Program-made: the position numbers and the translations under genes
Source: Spirulina sp. CCY15215
GTDB lineage: Bacteria; Cyanobacteriota; Cyanobacteriia; Cyanobacteriales; Spirulinaceae
Length of the DNA stretch: 64,000 bases
NCBI RefSeq assembly: GCF_016888125.1
Contig: NZ_JACSWA010000621.1
Location: 1 to 64,000, forward strand
Direction: 5' to 3'
Shown here: one piece after another, positions 56,272 through 64,000 of the stretch
Position numbering within the stretch: the stretch's first letter is position 1
How the letters are laid out: each line of letters starts with the position of its first letter
Notes under the pieces: model-generated
Told to the model about the DNA's origin: nothing
Database searches by the model: none
Seen by the model: only the letters and a program-made list of their open reading frames with translations

Positions 56272-56403
56272 TTAAAAGGGTAAAGTAGATATACCCTATA
56301 TGTATTGCCTTTCCCCTGTTGGCTAAACAGGTCGAAAAGTCCTTTCCCAATAGGGATGACAAGTCATTGTCCATCTGCAAACAAAATGGGGAGAAAATCC
56401 ACC

Positions 56404-56763
56404 GTGGCCAAGAAAAAATCGTCAAAAAAGGACACCAGTAACAACAAAAATAAATCTCAAAATGGCGCTCAAAATGCACCCCAAAATCAAGGCGATCGAC
56501 AAAATGTAAAAGATAGCGTCAAAAATAGTCCTTCCCTCGAGAAGGAAAAAGCAGCCCCAGTCCCTCGAAAAGATACTGGTGAAAAATTTAACGCCGTTAA
56601 ATTTTTTCAAGAATCGAAAGAGGAACTCTCTAAAGTTGTCTGGCCGTCACGACAACAATTAATTAGCGAATCTGCTGCTGTAGTTTTAATGGTGACATTG
56701 GTTGCCACGACGATCTATTTTGTCGATAACTTATTTGTGTGGTTAAGTGGCAAGGTGTTCTAA
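56404..56763 (+). CDS. secE: Preprotein translocase subunit SecE
   Basis: 119 residues from the GTG at 56404 (AKKKSSKKDTS), ten bases after a GGGGAG site; an ATG at 56386 is possible. A long Lys/Asn/Gln-rich hydrophilic N-terminus precedes the family core FFQESKEELSKVVWPSRQQL and one membrane helix (AAVVLMVTLVATTIYFVDNLFVWL). SecE clamps SecY in the translocon. The extended N-terminus is usual for cyanobacteria. Its stop overlaps the ATG of nusG (TAATG), so both are co-translated. Confidence 0.96.
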   Translation: MAKKKSSKKDTSNNKNKSQNGAQNAPQNQGDRQNVKDSVKNSPSLEKEKAAPVPRKDTGEKFNAVKFFQESKEELSKVVWPSRQQLISESAAVVLMVTLVATTIYFVDNLFVWLSGKVF

Positions 56764-57413
56764 TGAATGTGACGAGGGACAATCTCGAAGATACAAATCT
56801 TGAAGAAACCGATGAAGACTTCCAAGAGGAAGAGTCTTTTCCGACGATTAAAAATGCGCGTTGGTATGCCGTTCAAGTTGCCTCGGGTTGTGAAAAACGA
56901 GTTAAGGCCAACTTAGAACAGCGCATCCACACTTTAGACGTGGCCGATCGCATTCTGCAAATTCAAATCCCCCAAACCCCAACGGTTAAAGTGCGTAAAG
57001 ACGGCACGCGAATTCATGGGGAAGAAAAGGTTTTTCCTGGCTATGTTCTCGTCAAAATGATTTTAGATGATGACGCATGGCAAGCCGTTAAAAATACACC
57101 TAACGTGATTAATTTTGTCGGTGCGGAAAAACAACGTCCCTATGGAAGAGGAAGAGGCCACGTTAAACCCGTCCCTCTGAGTCCGTCAGAAGTCGAACGC
57201 ATTTTCAGACAGACCCAAGAACAAGAACCTGTTGTCAAAATTGATATGGCAGTGGGTGATAAAATAATGGTTCTGTCGGGTCCCTTTAAAGACTTTGAAG
57301 GTGAAGTGATTGAAGTTAGTCCCGAACGGAGCAAACTCAAAGCACTTCTTTCAATTTTTGGACGGGATACGCCAGTGGAATTGGAGTTCAATCAGGTCGA
57401 AAAACAAAGCTAA
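56763..57413 (+). CDS. nusG: Transcription termination/antitermination factor NusG
   Basis: 216 residues. The N-terminal acidic extension ([15 protein letters not shown]) is followed by the NGN domain ([41 protein letters not shown], then [11 protein letters not shown]). The C-terminal KOW motif is [38 protein letters not shown]. It binds RNA polymerase and couples transcription to ribosomes. The start overlaps the secE stop. rplK begins two bases after the stop. Confidence 0.97.
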   Translation: MNVTRDNLEDTNLEETDEDFQEEESFPTIKNARWYAVQVASGCEKRVKANLEQRIHTLDVADRILQIQIPQTPTVKVRKDGTRIHGEEKVFPGYVLVKMILDDDAWQAVKNTPNVINFVGAEKQRPYGRGRGHVKPVPLSPSEVERIFRQTQEQEPVVKIDMAVGDKIMVLSGPFKDFEGEVIEVSPERSKLKALLSIFGRDTPVELEFNQVEKQS

Positions 57414-57414
57414 A

Positions 57415-57840
57415 ATGGCAAAAAAAGTAGTTGCATTGGTTAAGTTGGCACTTCCTGCGGGAAAGGCTGCTGCTACCCCACCAGTTGGTCCCGCTTTGGG
57501 TCAACATGGTGTCAATATCATGGCATTTTGTAAGGAATACAATGCCAAAACTGCGGATAAAGTGGGAATGATTATTCCTGTGGAAATCTCTGTCTATGAA
57601 GATCGCAGTTTCACTTTCGTTCTCAAAACCCCTCCTGCTTCAGTTTTAATTAAAAAAGAAGCGGGAATTGAAAAGGGTGCGAGTCAACCCAATAAAGAAA
57701 AAGTGGGTTCTATTAGCCGCGAACAATTGCGGAAAATTGCTGAAGTAAAAATGCCCGATCTCAATGCGAATGATATTGATGCTGCCATGAAAATTGTGGC
57801 AGGAACAGCTAGAAATATGGGTGTTAGCATTACTGATTAA
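57415..57840 (+). CDS. rplK: 50S ribosomal protein L11
   Basis: 141 residues, standard length. Motifs: [53 protein letters not shown], the linker [10 protein letters not shown] and [20 protein letters not shown]11 forms the GTPase-associated region with 23S rRNA and L10/L12. It begins two bases after nusG and is followed by a small hairpin before rplA. Confidence 0.98.
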   Translation: MAKKVVALVKLALPAGKAAATPPVGPALGQHGVNIMAFCKEYNAKTADKVGMIIPVEISVYEDRSFTFVLKTPPASVLIKKEAGIEKGASQPNKEKVGSISREQLRKIAEVKMPDLNANDIDAAMKIVAGTARNMGVSITD

Positions 57841-57860
57841 GGATGTTAATTTAACATTCC
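57841..57860 (+). terminator. Weak palindrome after rplK
   Basis: ATGTTAA and TTAACAT face each other around one base directly after the rplK stop, with GG and CC outside. It may slow transcription between rplK and rplA but lacks a T-run. The remaining gap to 57,982 has a possible separate promoter for rplA. Confidence 0.3.
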
Positions 57861-57982
57861 TGCATTAATGTTTTAGTGTCCTGTTTTAGCGCAATATTTC
57901 AGTTTCAATCTCGAATTTCAGATATTTTGCCACCTTATATTGGGGAGAGGCGATCGCTTCGTTAGAACCCAAGGAGTAAACC

Positions 57983-58693
57983 ATGACCAAGAAGATTTCT
58001 CGTCGCTTGAAAGCAGCGATCGCGAAAGTAGAAGAAAGAGCTTATGAGCCATTGGAAGCCATCAGCCTGTTAAAAGAAACAGCAACGGCTAAGTTTGATG
58101 AAACTGCCGAAGCGCATATCCGCTTGGGAATCGATCCTAAATATACCGATCAGCAGTTGCGGACTACAGTGAGCTTTCCTAAAGGAACCGGGCAAACTAT
58201 CCGGGTTGCGGTTATTGCTCGCGGGGAAAAAGTCAACGAAGCAACAGAAGCTGGAGCAGATTTGGCGGGATCGGAGGAATTAATCGAAGAAATACAGAAA
58301 GGGATGCTGGACTTCGATAAACTAATTTCTACCCCGGATATGATGCCGAAAGTGGCTAAATTAGGGCGCTTATTGGGTCCTCGCGGCTTGATGCCTTCCC
58401 CCAAAGCAGGAACCGTTACCACAGATTTAGGGGCGGCGATCGCCGAATTCAAAGCGGGAAAAATTGAATTTCGTGCCGATCGCACGGGCATCGTTCATGT
58501 TATGTTTGGAAAGACATCCTTTGCGCCAGAAGATTTGTTAGCAAATCTGAAAACACTACAGGAAACTGTCGATCGCAATCGTCCTTCCGGGGCAAAAGGT
58601 CGTTACTGGCGCAGTGTCTTTGTTTCCGCTTCGATGGGACCCTCAATTGAAGTAGACATTAGTACATTACGGGATTTAAAATTGTTGGAATAA
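57983..58693 (+). CDS. rplA: 50S ribosomal protein L1
   Basis: 236 residues. Family signature: [69 protein letters not shown], and [15 protein letters not shown]. The protein forms the L1 stalk and can repress its own operon by binding a leader RNA mimic. The GGAG site (CCAAGGAGTAAACC) before the ATG is good. It is separated from rplK by 142 bp and followed by the L10 leader. Confidence 0.98.
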   Translation: MTKKISRRLKAAIAKVEERAYEPLEAISLLKETATAKFDETAEAHIRLGIDPKYTDQQLRTTVSFPKGTGQTIRVAVIARGEKVNEATEAGADLAGSEELIEEIQKGMLDFDKLISTPDMMPKVAKLGRLLGPRGLMPSPKAGTVTTDLGAAIAEFKAGKIEFRADRTGIVHVMFGKTSFAPEDLLANLKTLQETVDRNRPSGAKGRYWRSVFVSASMGPSIEVDISTLRDLKLLE

Positions 58694-58734
58694 GGTAGGC
58701 AATACCCCCTCGATCCAACTCAATAAAAATTCAT

Positions 58735-58880
58735 CAAAGGCAAACCGAAGACCGCAGGAGCCATCAGGCTTAATCAATATCCTGCCGAGGCGAGTTAAAT
58801 GATGGTAAGCAAATGGGATAGTTAATATCTTTAGTTCTTGCCGCATTTAGACCCCGACCTCGGCACCAGAGGCGGGGTTT
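58735..58880 (+). promoter_or_regulatory. Ribosomal protein L10 leader with terminator hairpin
   Basis: Upstream of rplJ the RNA contains AGACCGCAGGAGCC, then CTTAAT and CCTGCCGAGGCG, which are the conserved pairing parts of the L10 leader where the L10-(L12)4 complex binds. It is followed at 58852-58877 by a GC-rich hairpin (CCCCG and CCTC arms) ending in a short T-run, a candidate attenuator. When L10/L12 are in excess, the rplJ-rplL mRNA would be terminated or not translated. Confidence 0.88.
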
Positions 58881-58917
58881 GATTTTGGAGTTAATTATGA
58901 AAAGGAGGTGAAACTGA

Positions 58918-59487
58918 ATGGGAAGAACCCGAGCGAATAAAGAAACGGTAATTGCCGATATTAAAGGACTTTTGAGCGAGGCTCAATTGGCTGTTGTCGT
59001 TGATTTCCAAGGGTTAACCGTTGCCGAAATTACCGATTTGCGCGATCGCCTGCGTCCTACGGGGGCAGTGTGTAAGGTGACTAAAAACACCTTAATGCGG
59101 ATCGCCGTTGAGGAAAACGACGAATGGAAGCCGATGACAGAATTTCTGTCCGGTACCAACGCCTTTTTACTCGTTAAAGACGATATTGGCGGTGCTGTCC
59201 GCGCTTACCAAGACTTTAGAAAAGCGGCCAAGAAAAGCGAATTTCGCGGCGGTGTCATGCAGGGACGCGCCCTGAATGAAGAACAAGTCAAGGCGATCGC
59301 GGATCTACCTTCCAAGGAAGAACTCATGGCGCAAATTGCTGGAGCTATCAACTCCATTCCGACGCAATTGGCTGTGGGTATCAAGGAAGTGCCGTCTTCT
59401 CTGGCGCGGGGTATCAACGAAGTGCCGTCTTCTTTGGGTCGCGCAATTCACGCGATCGCCCAAAAAGAAGAGCAAGATGCAGCGTAA
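58918..59487 (+). CDS. rplJ: 50S ribosomal protein L10
   Basis: 189 residues, starting after an ideal AAGGAGGTG site. Marks: RANKETVIADIKGLLSEAQLAVVVDFQGLTVAEITDLRDRLR and VTKNTLMRIAVEE in the RNA-binding part, and the C-terminal helix that binds L7/L12 dimers. In the C-terminus two near-identical segments, KEVPSSLARGINEVPSSLGR, form an internal repeat (VPSSL about 11 residues apart), an odd but in-frame feature seen in some cyanobacterial L10s. It is regulated by the leader above. Confidence 0.96.
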   Translation: MGRTRANKETVIADIKGLLSEAQLAVVVDFQGLTVAEITDLRDRLRPTGAVCKVTKNTLMRIAVEENDEWKPMTEFLSGTNAFLLVKDDIGGAVRAYQDFRKAAKKSEFRGGVMQGRALNEEQVKAIADLPSKEELMAQIAGAINSIPTQLAVGIKEVPSSLARGINEVPSSLGRAIHAIAQKEEQDAA

Positions 59488-59571
59488 GCCAAATTTTGCT
59501 CGCAAACCAAGTTCGTTAAGCAAACGGACTCGAAATTTACAAGTTAATCTTTACTGACAAGGAGTTTACCA

Positions 59572-59973
59572 ATGTCTGCTGCAACTGAAGAAATTCTCGA
59601 AAAGTTGAAATCTTTGACCTTACTCGAAGCCTCTGAATTAGTCAAAGGAATCGAAGAAGCCTTTGGCGTAAGTGCGGCTGCACCTGCTGGCGGTATGATG
59701 GTGGCAGCGATGCCTGGTGGCGGCGGTGCTGCTGCGGCTGCCGAACCCGAGGAAGAACAAACCGAATTTGATGTGGTCCTCACGGAATTCCCTGGGGATA
59801 AGAAAATTGCCGTTCTGAAAGTGGTTCGCGCTATTACTGGTTTGGGTCTGAAAGAAGCCAAAGAGGTTGTAGAATCGGTTCCCAAGGCACTCAAAGAAGG
59901 GATTACCAAAGATGAAGCTGAAGCCATCAAGAAACAGTTGGAAGAAACTGGCGCAAAAGTTGAAATCAAGTAA
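59572..59973 (+). CDS. rplL: 50S ribosomal protein L7/L12
   Basis: 133 residues, acidic, with the dimerising N-terminus ([28 protein letters not shown]), an Ala/Gly-rich hinge, and the C-terminal factor-binding domain ([37 protein letters not shown]). A strong AAGGAG site precedes the ATG. It forms the stalk that recruits translation GTPases. It ends the operon, with a clear terminator at 60011. Confidence 0.98.
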   Translation: MSAATEEILEKLKSLTLLEASELVKGIEEAFGVSAAAPAGGMMVAAMPGGGGAAAAAEPEEEQTEFDVVLTEFPGDKKIAVLKVVRAITGLGLKEAKEVVESVPKALKEGITKDEAEAIKKQLEETGAKVEIK

Positions 59974-60010
59974 TTTTTGGTTGGCTGCGATCGCCTAAGC
60001 GATTAAAGTG

Positions 60011-60040
60011 GGGATGGTACTTGCTACCATCCCTATTTTC
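60011..60040 (+). terminator. Rho-independent terminator of the rpl operon
   Basis: GGGATGGTA and its exact complement TACCATCCC form a nine-base stem around CTTGC, followed by TATTTTC. It lies 38 bases after the rplL stop and ends the translation block. The convergent gene at 60064 could use it from the other side. Confidence 0.9.
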
Positions 60041-60063
60041 TTGTAGGAAAATTAAGTATTTTT

Positions 60064-60381
60064 TTATAATTCTATCTTATCTAATTCTCCTAATATTTTC
60101 TGCATAAATTCTTCTGGATTTTGTGTAGGAAGTTCGCTCAACGCGACATATTCTTCTGGTGTATATTCGCCATCACTTTCCATTGCTTCTTGAATGAAAT
60201 CTGATAAAATATTGGGATGTTCTAAAAGATCGCAAGCCATTTCATAAGCCGTTTTTCCTGTTGGTTCTGACTCCACTTTTGTTGCTAGGCAAAAGTTCAA
60301 CAATTTTCCCAGATTACTCTCCGGGCGAATTGACATCAGAAAAGACATGGTTTGAGCGAGAACTTGTTTTTGCTTATCCAT
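60064..60381 (-). CDS. Hypothetical acidic protein
   Basis: 105 residues from the ATG at 60381 (DKQKQVLAQTMSFLMS), which has a GGAG site five bases before it. Acidic and helical, with C-terminal EYVALSELPTQNPEEFMQKILGELDK; no cysteine pattern beyond two and no family known to me. It lies 25 bp after the TxlA-like gene and is probably the last gene of the cytochrome cluster transcript, though a function in electron transfer cannot be claimed. Confidence 0.65.
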   Translation of the reverse strand: MDKQKQVLAQTMSFLMSIRPESNLGKLLNFCLATKVESEPTGKTAYEMACDLLEHPNILSDFIQEAMESDGEYTPEEYVALSELPTQNPEEFMQKILGELDKIEL

Positions 60382-60406
60382 TTTTACTCCATTTTTTATT
60401 ATATTT

Positions 60407-60859
60407 TTATAAAAGTTTGGCAAAATATTGAGTCATAATCGATCGCGGTACTTTTCCGACTAATGTTTTCTGTGTGTGGCGATCGCCATCTAAAAAGGTA
60501 AACTGAGGCACTCCTGTGACGCGATATTGTTGAATAATATCCACCCATTGAGGATCGTCAATATCGAGCATCACGAAATTGAATTTTTCTCCATACTCTG
60601 ATTCTAGATTTTCCATTGTCAACGCCATTCCTTGACAAGTGGTACACCAGTTAGCATAAAATTCTAAAATTGTTGGTTGATTATTTTTCATGGCTAAATT
60701 GTAAGGAGTAGAACGTTCTGCCATATTTTTCATAGTCACTAAACCCGCTAAAGAAGAACTCGAAAAAAGTCCCGCTTTTGCTTCAGGAATGAATAATAAA
60801 CTATTTAAAAATAAACAGAAGAGCAATGCGATCGCAATTTTTCTAAAGTTCAATAACAT
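60407..60859 (-). CDS. Membrane-anchored thioredoxin, TxlA/HCF164-like
   Basis: 150 residues: N-terminal signal/anchor (about 8-28), then a thioredoxin fold with the active site FYANWCTTCQGMA, cis-Pro at VTGVPQFTFLDGD and a closing GKVPRSIMTQYF. The pattern (FYANWC.TC, then NFVMLDIDDPQW) matches cyanobacterial TxlA and plant HCF164, which keep thiols reduced on the lumenal side for cytochrome b6f assembly. It sits at the end of a multihaem cytochrome cluster, so a role in reducing the haem-binding cysteines of those proteins is plausible. Confidence 0.88.
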   Translation of the reverse strand: MLLNFRKIAIALLFCLFLNSLLFIPEAKAGLFSSSSLAGLVTMKNMAERSTPYNLAMKNNQPTILEFYANWCTTCQGMALTMENLESEYGEKFNFVMLDIDDPQWVDIIQQYRVTGVPQFTFLDGDRHTQKTLVGKVPRSIMTQYFAKLL

Positions 60860-60894
60860 AGTTTGAGATAAATCAATAATGAATCAATGTTCCC

Positions 60895-61509
60895 TCACTG
60901 ATAATAATAAGCGAGAAAAATATGAAAAACAAGCATGACGCAAAAGACAGCGACTAGAAAAATATGGGTATTCAGCCACCAAGCACGCATATTGCGAATG
61001 AGTGCAGCTTTAGAAATCAGGAAACGGCTCTTATGCACCTCTTTAGTATCTTGAGGTATCCACCCAAAATAACGCCGAGAAGACTCTAAAACCCCCGTTT
61101 CTGCAACAGCACCAACTAAAGCCGACAGCGTGACCCCAAAAAAGACCCAGAGAAATATCGCATTAAAATTTAAACCTCGCGATCCAATAGTATGAATAAG
61201 AGTCGTTCCTAAAAGCGCAATACCGAGAAAAATATGCAAACTGCGCCAAAATTGTAACGATCCTGGGAGTTTAATTTTAATCAGCCAACTTCGCCCTCGT
61301 TTGCGAGCCATTAAAAGCATTTCTAGGAAAACAAATAATAGAGAACTATACCCTGTAATTTGCTTATAAATTTCTCCTTGTAGAATCAGATGTAACTCAA
61401 AAGCGCGATCGCGGAGATTGGGCAAATAGTAGGGACTGAAAACAAAAGGAGCGAGCAGAATTGCTGCCAATAGGGTCAAAATAATTAAAGTTGAAAATTT
61501 TGGCTTCAT
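60895..61509 (-). CDS. Cytochrome b-like membrane protein
   Basis: 204 residues from the ATG at 61509; the frame runs to 61611 without a likeness. About five membrane helices. Histidines inside helices (SLHIFLGIALLGTTLIHTIGS; WWLNTHIFLVAVFCVMLVFHIF) are spaced like the ligands of two b-type haems in ferric-reductase or cytochrome b561-like proteins. No flavin or NAD site. It probably shuttles electrons across the membrane to or from the multihaem cytochromes encoded upstream. The family is not certain. Confidence 0.72.
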   Translation of the reverse strand: MKPKFSTLIILTLLAAILLAPFVFSPYYLPNLRDRAFELHLILQGEIYKQITGYSSLLFVFLEMLLMARKRGRSWLIKIKLPGSLQFWRSLHIFLGIALLGTTLIHTIGSRGLNFNAIFLWVFFGVTLSALVGAVAETGVLESSRRYFGWIPQDTKEVHKSRFLISKAALIRNMRAWWLNTHIFLVAVFCVMLVFHIFLAYYYQ

Positions 61510-61622
61510 TGCAAAATCTTGAGAACTTAATTTTGTTTTTGTTCGCGCGATCGTAGCATTAAGGGACGTTGCAGAAAACGTCCCTACAGAATTTACAGAA
61601 ATTAGAGTCAAACCAATTGGGA

Positions 61623-62276
61623 TTAAGTTCCTTCTACAGGTAAATTGATGACAATTCCCCCCATAACTTCTCCCATTTCAAATTGCTTATCAGGATAGCG
61701 TTCTTGGTGAACGGGATGGGTATTATGACAAGTAATGCAAGCCTCAGCTACTGCTTTGTCGGGATAGACCGCAGAGAAGTATTTCTGACTGCCAATTTCC
61801 TGATAATCTTTGTAAGGTTCTCCTGTTTCAACAACTTTTGCCATTGCTTCTTTTTCAAAGTCTGTTTTAGGGGCTTGGGAATCATTAATATTCCAAGGAG
61901 AAATTAAACCGTAAGTAAATGTTCCTTCTTCAGCCGCAATTTCCGAACCCAAACGAAACATCTGTGCGGGAAGAGGAATACCACCTGTTTCTTTCCAGGC
62001 TTCTGTTGCTTCTGCGGGGACAACTCCATCTTCTTTTGGTTTTCCTTCTAAGGTTTTCAAGCGGTTAACAACGTGCTTGGTATAAGCTGTTCTGTCTGCT
62101 AATAATACCGTGTGAATGTAATCGACAACCACTTCGGGATTAATGCCACTGCTACTCCCTTCCGCTTGGGGTGTAGGGCTACCTCCAGCACAGGCGATCG
62201 CGGTAAAACAAATTGCAGCTGCTAAGGTTAATAAAGCGATAGTTTTCGCTTTCAAGTTACGCAAAAAAGCAAACAT
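61623..62276 (-). CDS. Tll0287-like (DUF3365) c-type haem lipoprotein
   Basis: 217 residues. A lipoprotein-type signal ends in AICFTAIACAGG. The mature domain carries one CXXCH (CITCHNTHP) near the C-terminus, YFSAVYPDKAVAEACITCH before it, and the MRFGS-like core that marks the DUF3365/Tll0287 family. Its known structure is a PAS-like fold with a covalent haem. It may sense or carry electrons in the periplasm or lumen. It lies 55 bp after the hexahaem cytochrome. Confidence 0.9.
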   Translation of the reverse strand: MFAFLRNLKAKTIALLTLAAAICFTAIACAGGSPTPQAEGSSSGINPEVVVDYIHTVLLADRTAYTKHVVNRLKTLEGKPKEDGVVPAEATEAWKETGGIPLPAQMFRLGSEIAAEEGTFTYGLISPWNINDSQAPKTDFEKEAMAKVVETGEPYKDYQEIGSQKYFSAVYPDKAVAEACITCHNTHPVHQERYPDKQFEMGEVMGGIVINLPVEGT

Positions 62277-62331
62277 TGTAGGTTCTCCTCTTCAATTAAA
62301 AAACTGTCTCGAAATACGCAATTTTGCGTAA

Positions 62332-63138
62332 TTAATTCTCTGTCCCCGATCGCTTTTCCTCGAGAGCTTTGACCATCTCTAAAGTTTGTAAATATTGCGT
62401 CGGGGGCGCAGCAAAATTTGCCTCCACTAACTCATCATCAAAGATACTATTGTAGGAATATTCCATGCCGTGACAATTCATACAAACATCTTTGACCATG
62501 CGATCGCGAGGCAACAAATTGTAAGTATTGTTGTGGTTGACAAATATAGTTTTTGTCCCTTCAATTTTCTGTCGGGGTAAGTGACAAGTGGCACAAGTTA
62601 CTAAATCTGCTGTAGGTTTGGGCAGCGATCGCCCTTGGTCAAATAATAAGCCGTGTTTTGACTTGACATAATTCAAGGAATGTGAATCATTATGACAAGT
62701 CAAACAGGAATCAACTGAAGCCGTAAAAGTGTTTGCAGAATGAACATCGTGACAGGTATTGCAGTTCATTTGGCGATCGCCTGCCGCTTCTTTCATCGGT
62801 AAACGTGCCATTGCTGGAGTTAGAGGGGACAGACCTTCTTGCAAGCGAATGCCATGTTTTCCTAACAAAAATGTTTCTACTTGTTGTTTGTGACAGCTTT
62901 GGCAACTTTCATGGTTTGGCGAAACAATTAATTGTTTAGTTTCCGGTTGTAGGTGGCAACTCGAGCAATTAACATCAGCAAAAGCATGAGCGCTATTTTG
63001 CCATAAAAGGTTAATTTCTTCGATATGTTTTTCCGTAAAGCTACCAGCATGGGCAGTGGGAGAAAAAAACAGTAAAGACCACCACAAAAATAAGCCCATG
63101 AAACAAACTATTAATTGTTTGGTTTTGCGACCTTTCAT
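62332..63138 (-). CDS. Hexahaem c-type cytochrome
   Basis: 268 residues. A signal peptide (QLIVCFMGLFLWWSLLFFSPTAHA) is followed by six CXXCH sites: CSSCH, CQSCH, CNTCH, CLTCH, CATCH and CMNCH. Many extra histidines could serve as the second ligands. Parts of the spacing (HESCQSCHKQQVETFLLGKH) resemble octahaem tetrathionate/nitrite-reductase family and NapC/NrfH-related proteins. No catalytic lysine-haem motif (CXXCK) is present, so it is more likely an electron carrier than a nitrite reductase. Its start overlaps the stop of the pentahaem gene by four bases (ATGA). Confidence 0.93.
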   Translation of the reverse strand: MKGRKTKQLIVCFMGLFLWWSLLFFSPTAHAGSFTEKHIEEINLLWQNSAHAFADVNCSSCHLQPETKQLIVSPNHESCQSCHKQQVETFLLGKHGIRLQEGLSPLTPAMARLPMKEAAGDRQMNCNTCHDVHSANTFTASVDSCLTCHNDSHSLNYVKSKHGLLFDQGRSLPKPTADLVTCATCHLPRQKIEGTKTIFVNHNNTYNLLPRDRMVKDVCMNCHGMEYSYNSIFDDELVEANFAAPPTQYLQTLEMVKALEEKRSGTEN

Positions 63139-63821
63139 TCCTTCCCTCGACTGGCTAAATTAGCATTTTGAATCTCAAATTTTGCTTGCAAAAATTCTTG
63201 GTTCAAGTCTGGTTTAGGGGGTTTAGTCGGGCGATCGCCTTCTTTCAATACCGGAACTTCCGGTGTGGGCAATAATTGCGGTGCATTCATATTTTGCCGC
63301 AAAAATCCCGTTGAAATTGAGCGATGATCGTGAAAATTGTGACATCCCGCCGTCCAACAACCATCTGGTGCAAAACCATCGTGACTTGCTAATTCCCCCG
63401 TAATAATCTCCTCGTGACAGTTCATACACAAATCGGGTTTTAGATGAACGCCGCGAGCGAAAATATGTACGTGTTCCACATGACAAGCCGTGCAAGTTAA
63501 AACATCAATTCGGGTTAATAAATCAGCCCAACGGGGATCGCGAAACTTTTTCGGTCCGTGAGCATCTTCCGCCATTTCTGCTTCGTGACAGCGCAAACAA
63601 GTTTCATTGGTTACAGGACTAAATCCTTCATGACAAGAACTACAAGAAGCCTCAAAAAGAACGTGGCCAGGGGAAGTTGTACCAGGCAGAAAAATAGTGC
63701 GCCGATCCAAAGCAAAAGCGACAGAAAACCAAACAACAAGTAGCACAATAATTCCGAGAATGGCAAATTTAGATTGTAAAAATTGACTAGGCTTGAAAGC
63801 CCTACCGAACAGATTTGCCAT
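63135..63821 (-). CDS. Membrane-anchored multihaem c-type cytochrome (four CXXCH plus one CX4CH)
   Basis: 228 residues. A membrane anchor (FAILGIIVLLVVWFSVAFAL) is followed by CSSCH, CLRCH, CTACH and CMNCH, and then CWTAGCH, a CX4CH site like those of some cytochrome c3 proteins. The C-terminal 60 residues are proline-rich and haem-free. It would sit on the outer face of the membrane as an electron hub. It overlaps the hexahaem gene, so both are made together. Its closest relatives cannot be told by eye. Confidence 0.92.
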   Translation of the reverse strand: MANLFGRAFKPSQFLQSKFAILGIIVLLVVWFSVAFALDRRTIFLPGTTSPGHVLFEASCSSCHEGFSPVTNETCLRCHEAEMAEDAHGPKKFRDPRWADLLTRIDVLTCTACHVEHVHIFARGVHLKPDLCMNCHEEIITGELASHDGFAPDGCWTAGCHNFHDHRSISTGFLRQNMNAPQLLPTPEVPVLKEGDRPTKPPKPDLNQEFLQAKFEIQNANLASRGKE

Positions 63822-63831
63822 CTTTCAAAAA

Positions 63832-64000
63832 TTACAGCAATAGCAGCAAGAAAACGAGAATTCCTGCACCCACAAAAACCCCTCCAAATAAACCCCAATT
63901 TATTTCGCTTTCTGGCGAAACTAATGTTTGTGGTTCATTTATTTCGTTTTCTGGCAAAAATAATGTTTGTGGTTCATTTATTTCGTTTTCCGACGAAACT
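63832..64000 (-). CDS. C-terminal part of a membrane-tail protein (runs off the right edge)
   Basis: The minus strand is open from the edge to a stop at 63832. It reads ENEINEPQTLFLP twice in tandem (39-bp DNA repeat; 63901-64000), then a short Ser/Glu stretch, then one membrane helix (GLFGGVFVGAGILVFLLLLL) as the very C-terminus. This is the tail of a protein with a repeat linker and a C-terminal anchor, presumably the first gene of the cytochrome cluster, 11 bases before the pentahaem gene start. The main domain lies outside the window. Confidence 0.7.
   Translation of the reverse strand, partial: VSSENEINEPQTLFLPENEINEPQTLVSPESEINWGLFGGVFVGAGILVFLLLLL

Noticed and set aside
62332-63138. 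Hexahaem protein as a NrfA-type nitrite reductase
   Set aside because: The catalytic CXXCK haem motif is absent and the protein is much shorter than NrfA.

Overview
The window is a stretch of cyanobacterial chromosome, without rRNA, phage or CRISPR. Support for this comes from the very frequent octamer GCGATCGC (HIP1), ATG/GTG/TTG starts with modest Shine-Dalgarno sites, and typical cyanobacterial genes: bioU, menG, hemL, a Ycf37-like TPR protein, a DUF445 protein, pentapeptide-repeat proteins and a TxlA-like thioredoxin. Heptanucleotide intergenic repeats also fit. I cannot name the species; the abundant HIP1, short tandem repeats and large secreted multidomain proteins would fit a filamentous Oscillatoriales-type genome.

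1-24,200 is mostly ordinary chromosome. It holds an orphan histidine kinase, a WG-repeat protein, a chimeric-looking TIGR04255-like gene, an ABC-2 permease, bioU (biotin) and thiC (thiamine) under a TPP riboswitch. Then come a Fur-family regulator, rplI, gloB, a GH57 alpha-glucan enzyme, an Nfu scaffold, a GT2/STELLO-like pair, an AAA ATPase with a vMAP-like N-terminus, small transport and regulatory genes, and an RNase D-like exonuclease. 24,205-28,104 encodes a 1299-residue secreted trypsin-like protease with Calx-beta, FG-GAP and DUF4114 modules. 28,288-37,138 has a response regulator-GAF protein, a PIN toxin/antitoxin pair, menG, a heptamer repeat array, DUF445, a pentapeptide protein, two coupled DUF488 genes and a zinc-ribbon Ser/Thr kinase.

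37,235-55,000 is the accessory-rich part. It includes a PRC-barrel protein and a three-gene cluster of a DUF29 protein, a small secreted Cys-rich protein that may be a toxin, and a possible immunity partner. hemL, tsaB and a LuxR-type response regulator follow, then a divergent GH10 xylanase/SGNH hydrolase pair, a frameshifted gene remnant and two paralogous leucine-rich-repeat proteins. The centrepiece is a giant secreted-protein gene (DUF4114, PA14 modules, nidogen-like domain, HEMAH zincin motif) on the minus strand. It is split by a 209-bp MITE-like element; removing the element plus one target duplication restores a 2109-residue frame exactly. Its 3' end is followed by duplicated cassettes, each a copy of the last codons of the giant gene joined to a small lipoprotein or membrane protein. 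This is the layout of toxin-tail/immunity arrays.

55,209-59,973 is the conserved translation block: rplS, tRNA-Trp, secE, nusG, rplK, rplA, an L10 leader, rplJ and rplL. 60,064-64,000 on the minus strand is an electron-transfer cluster: a multihaem c-type cytochrome (four CXXCH plus one CX4CH), a hexahaem cytochrome, a Tll0287-like haem lipoprotein, a cytochrome b-like membrane protein and a TxlA/HCF164-like thioredoxin. A partial membrane-tail protein runs off the right edge. The order suggests a membrane-linked multihaem redox pathway with its own thiol-maintenance factor; this is inference.
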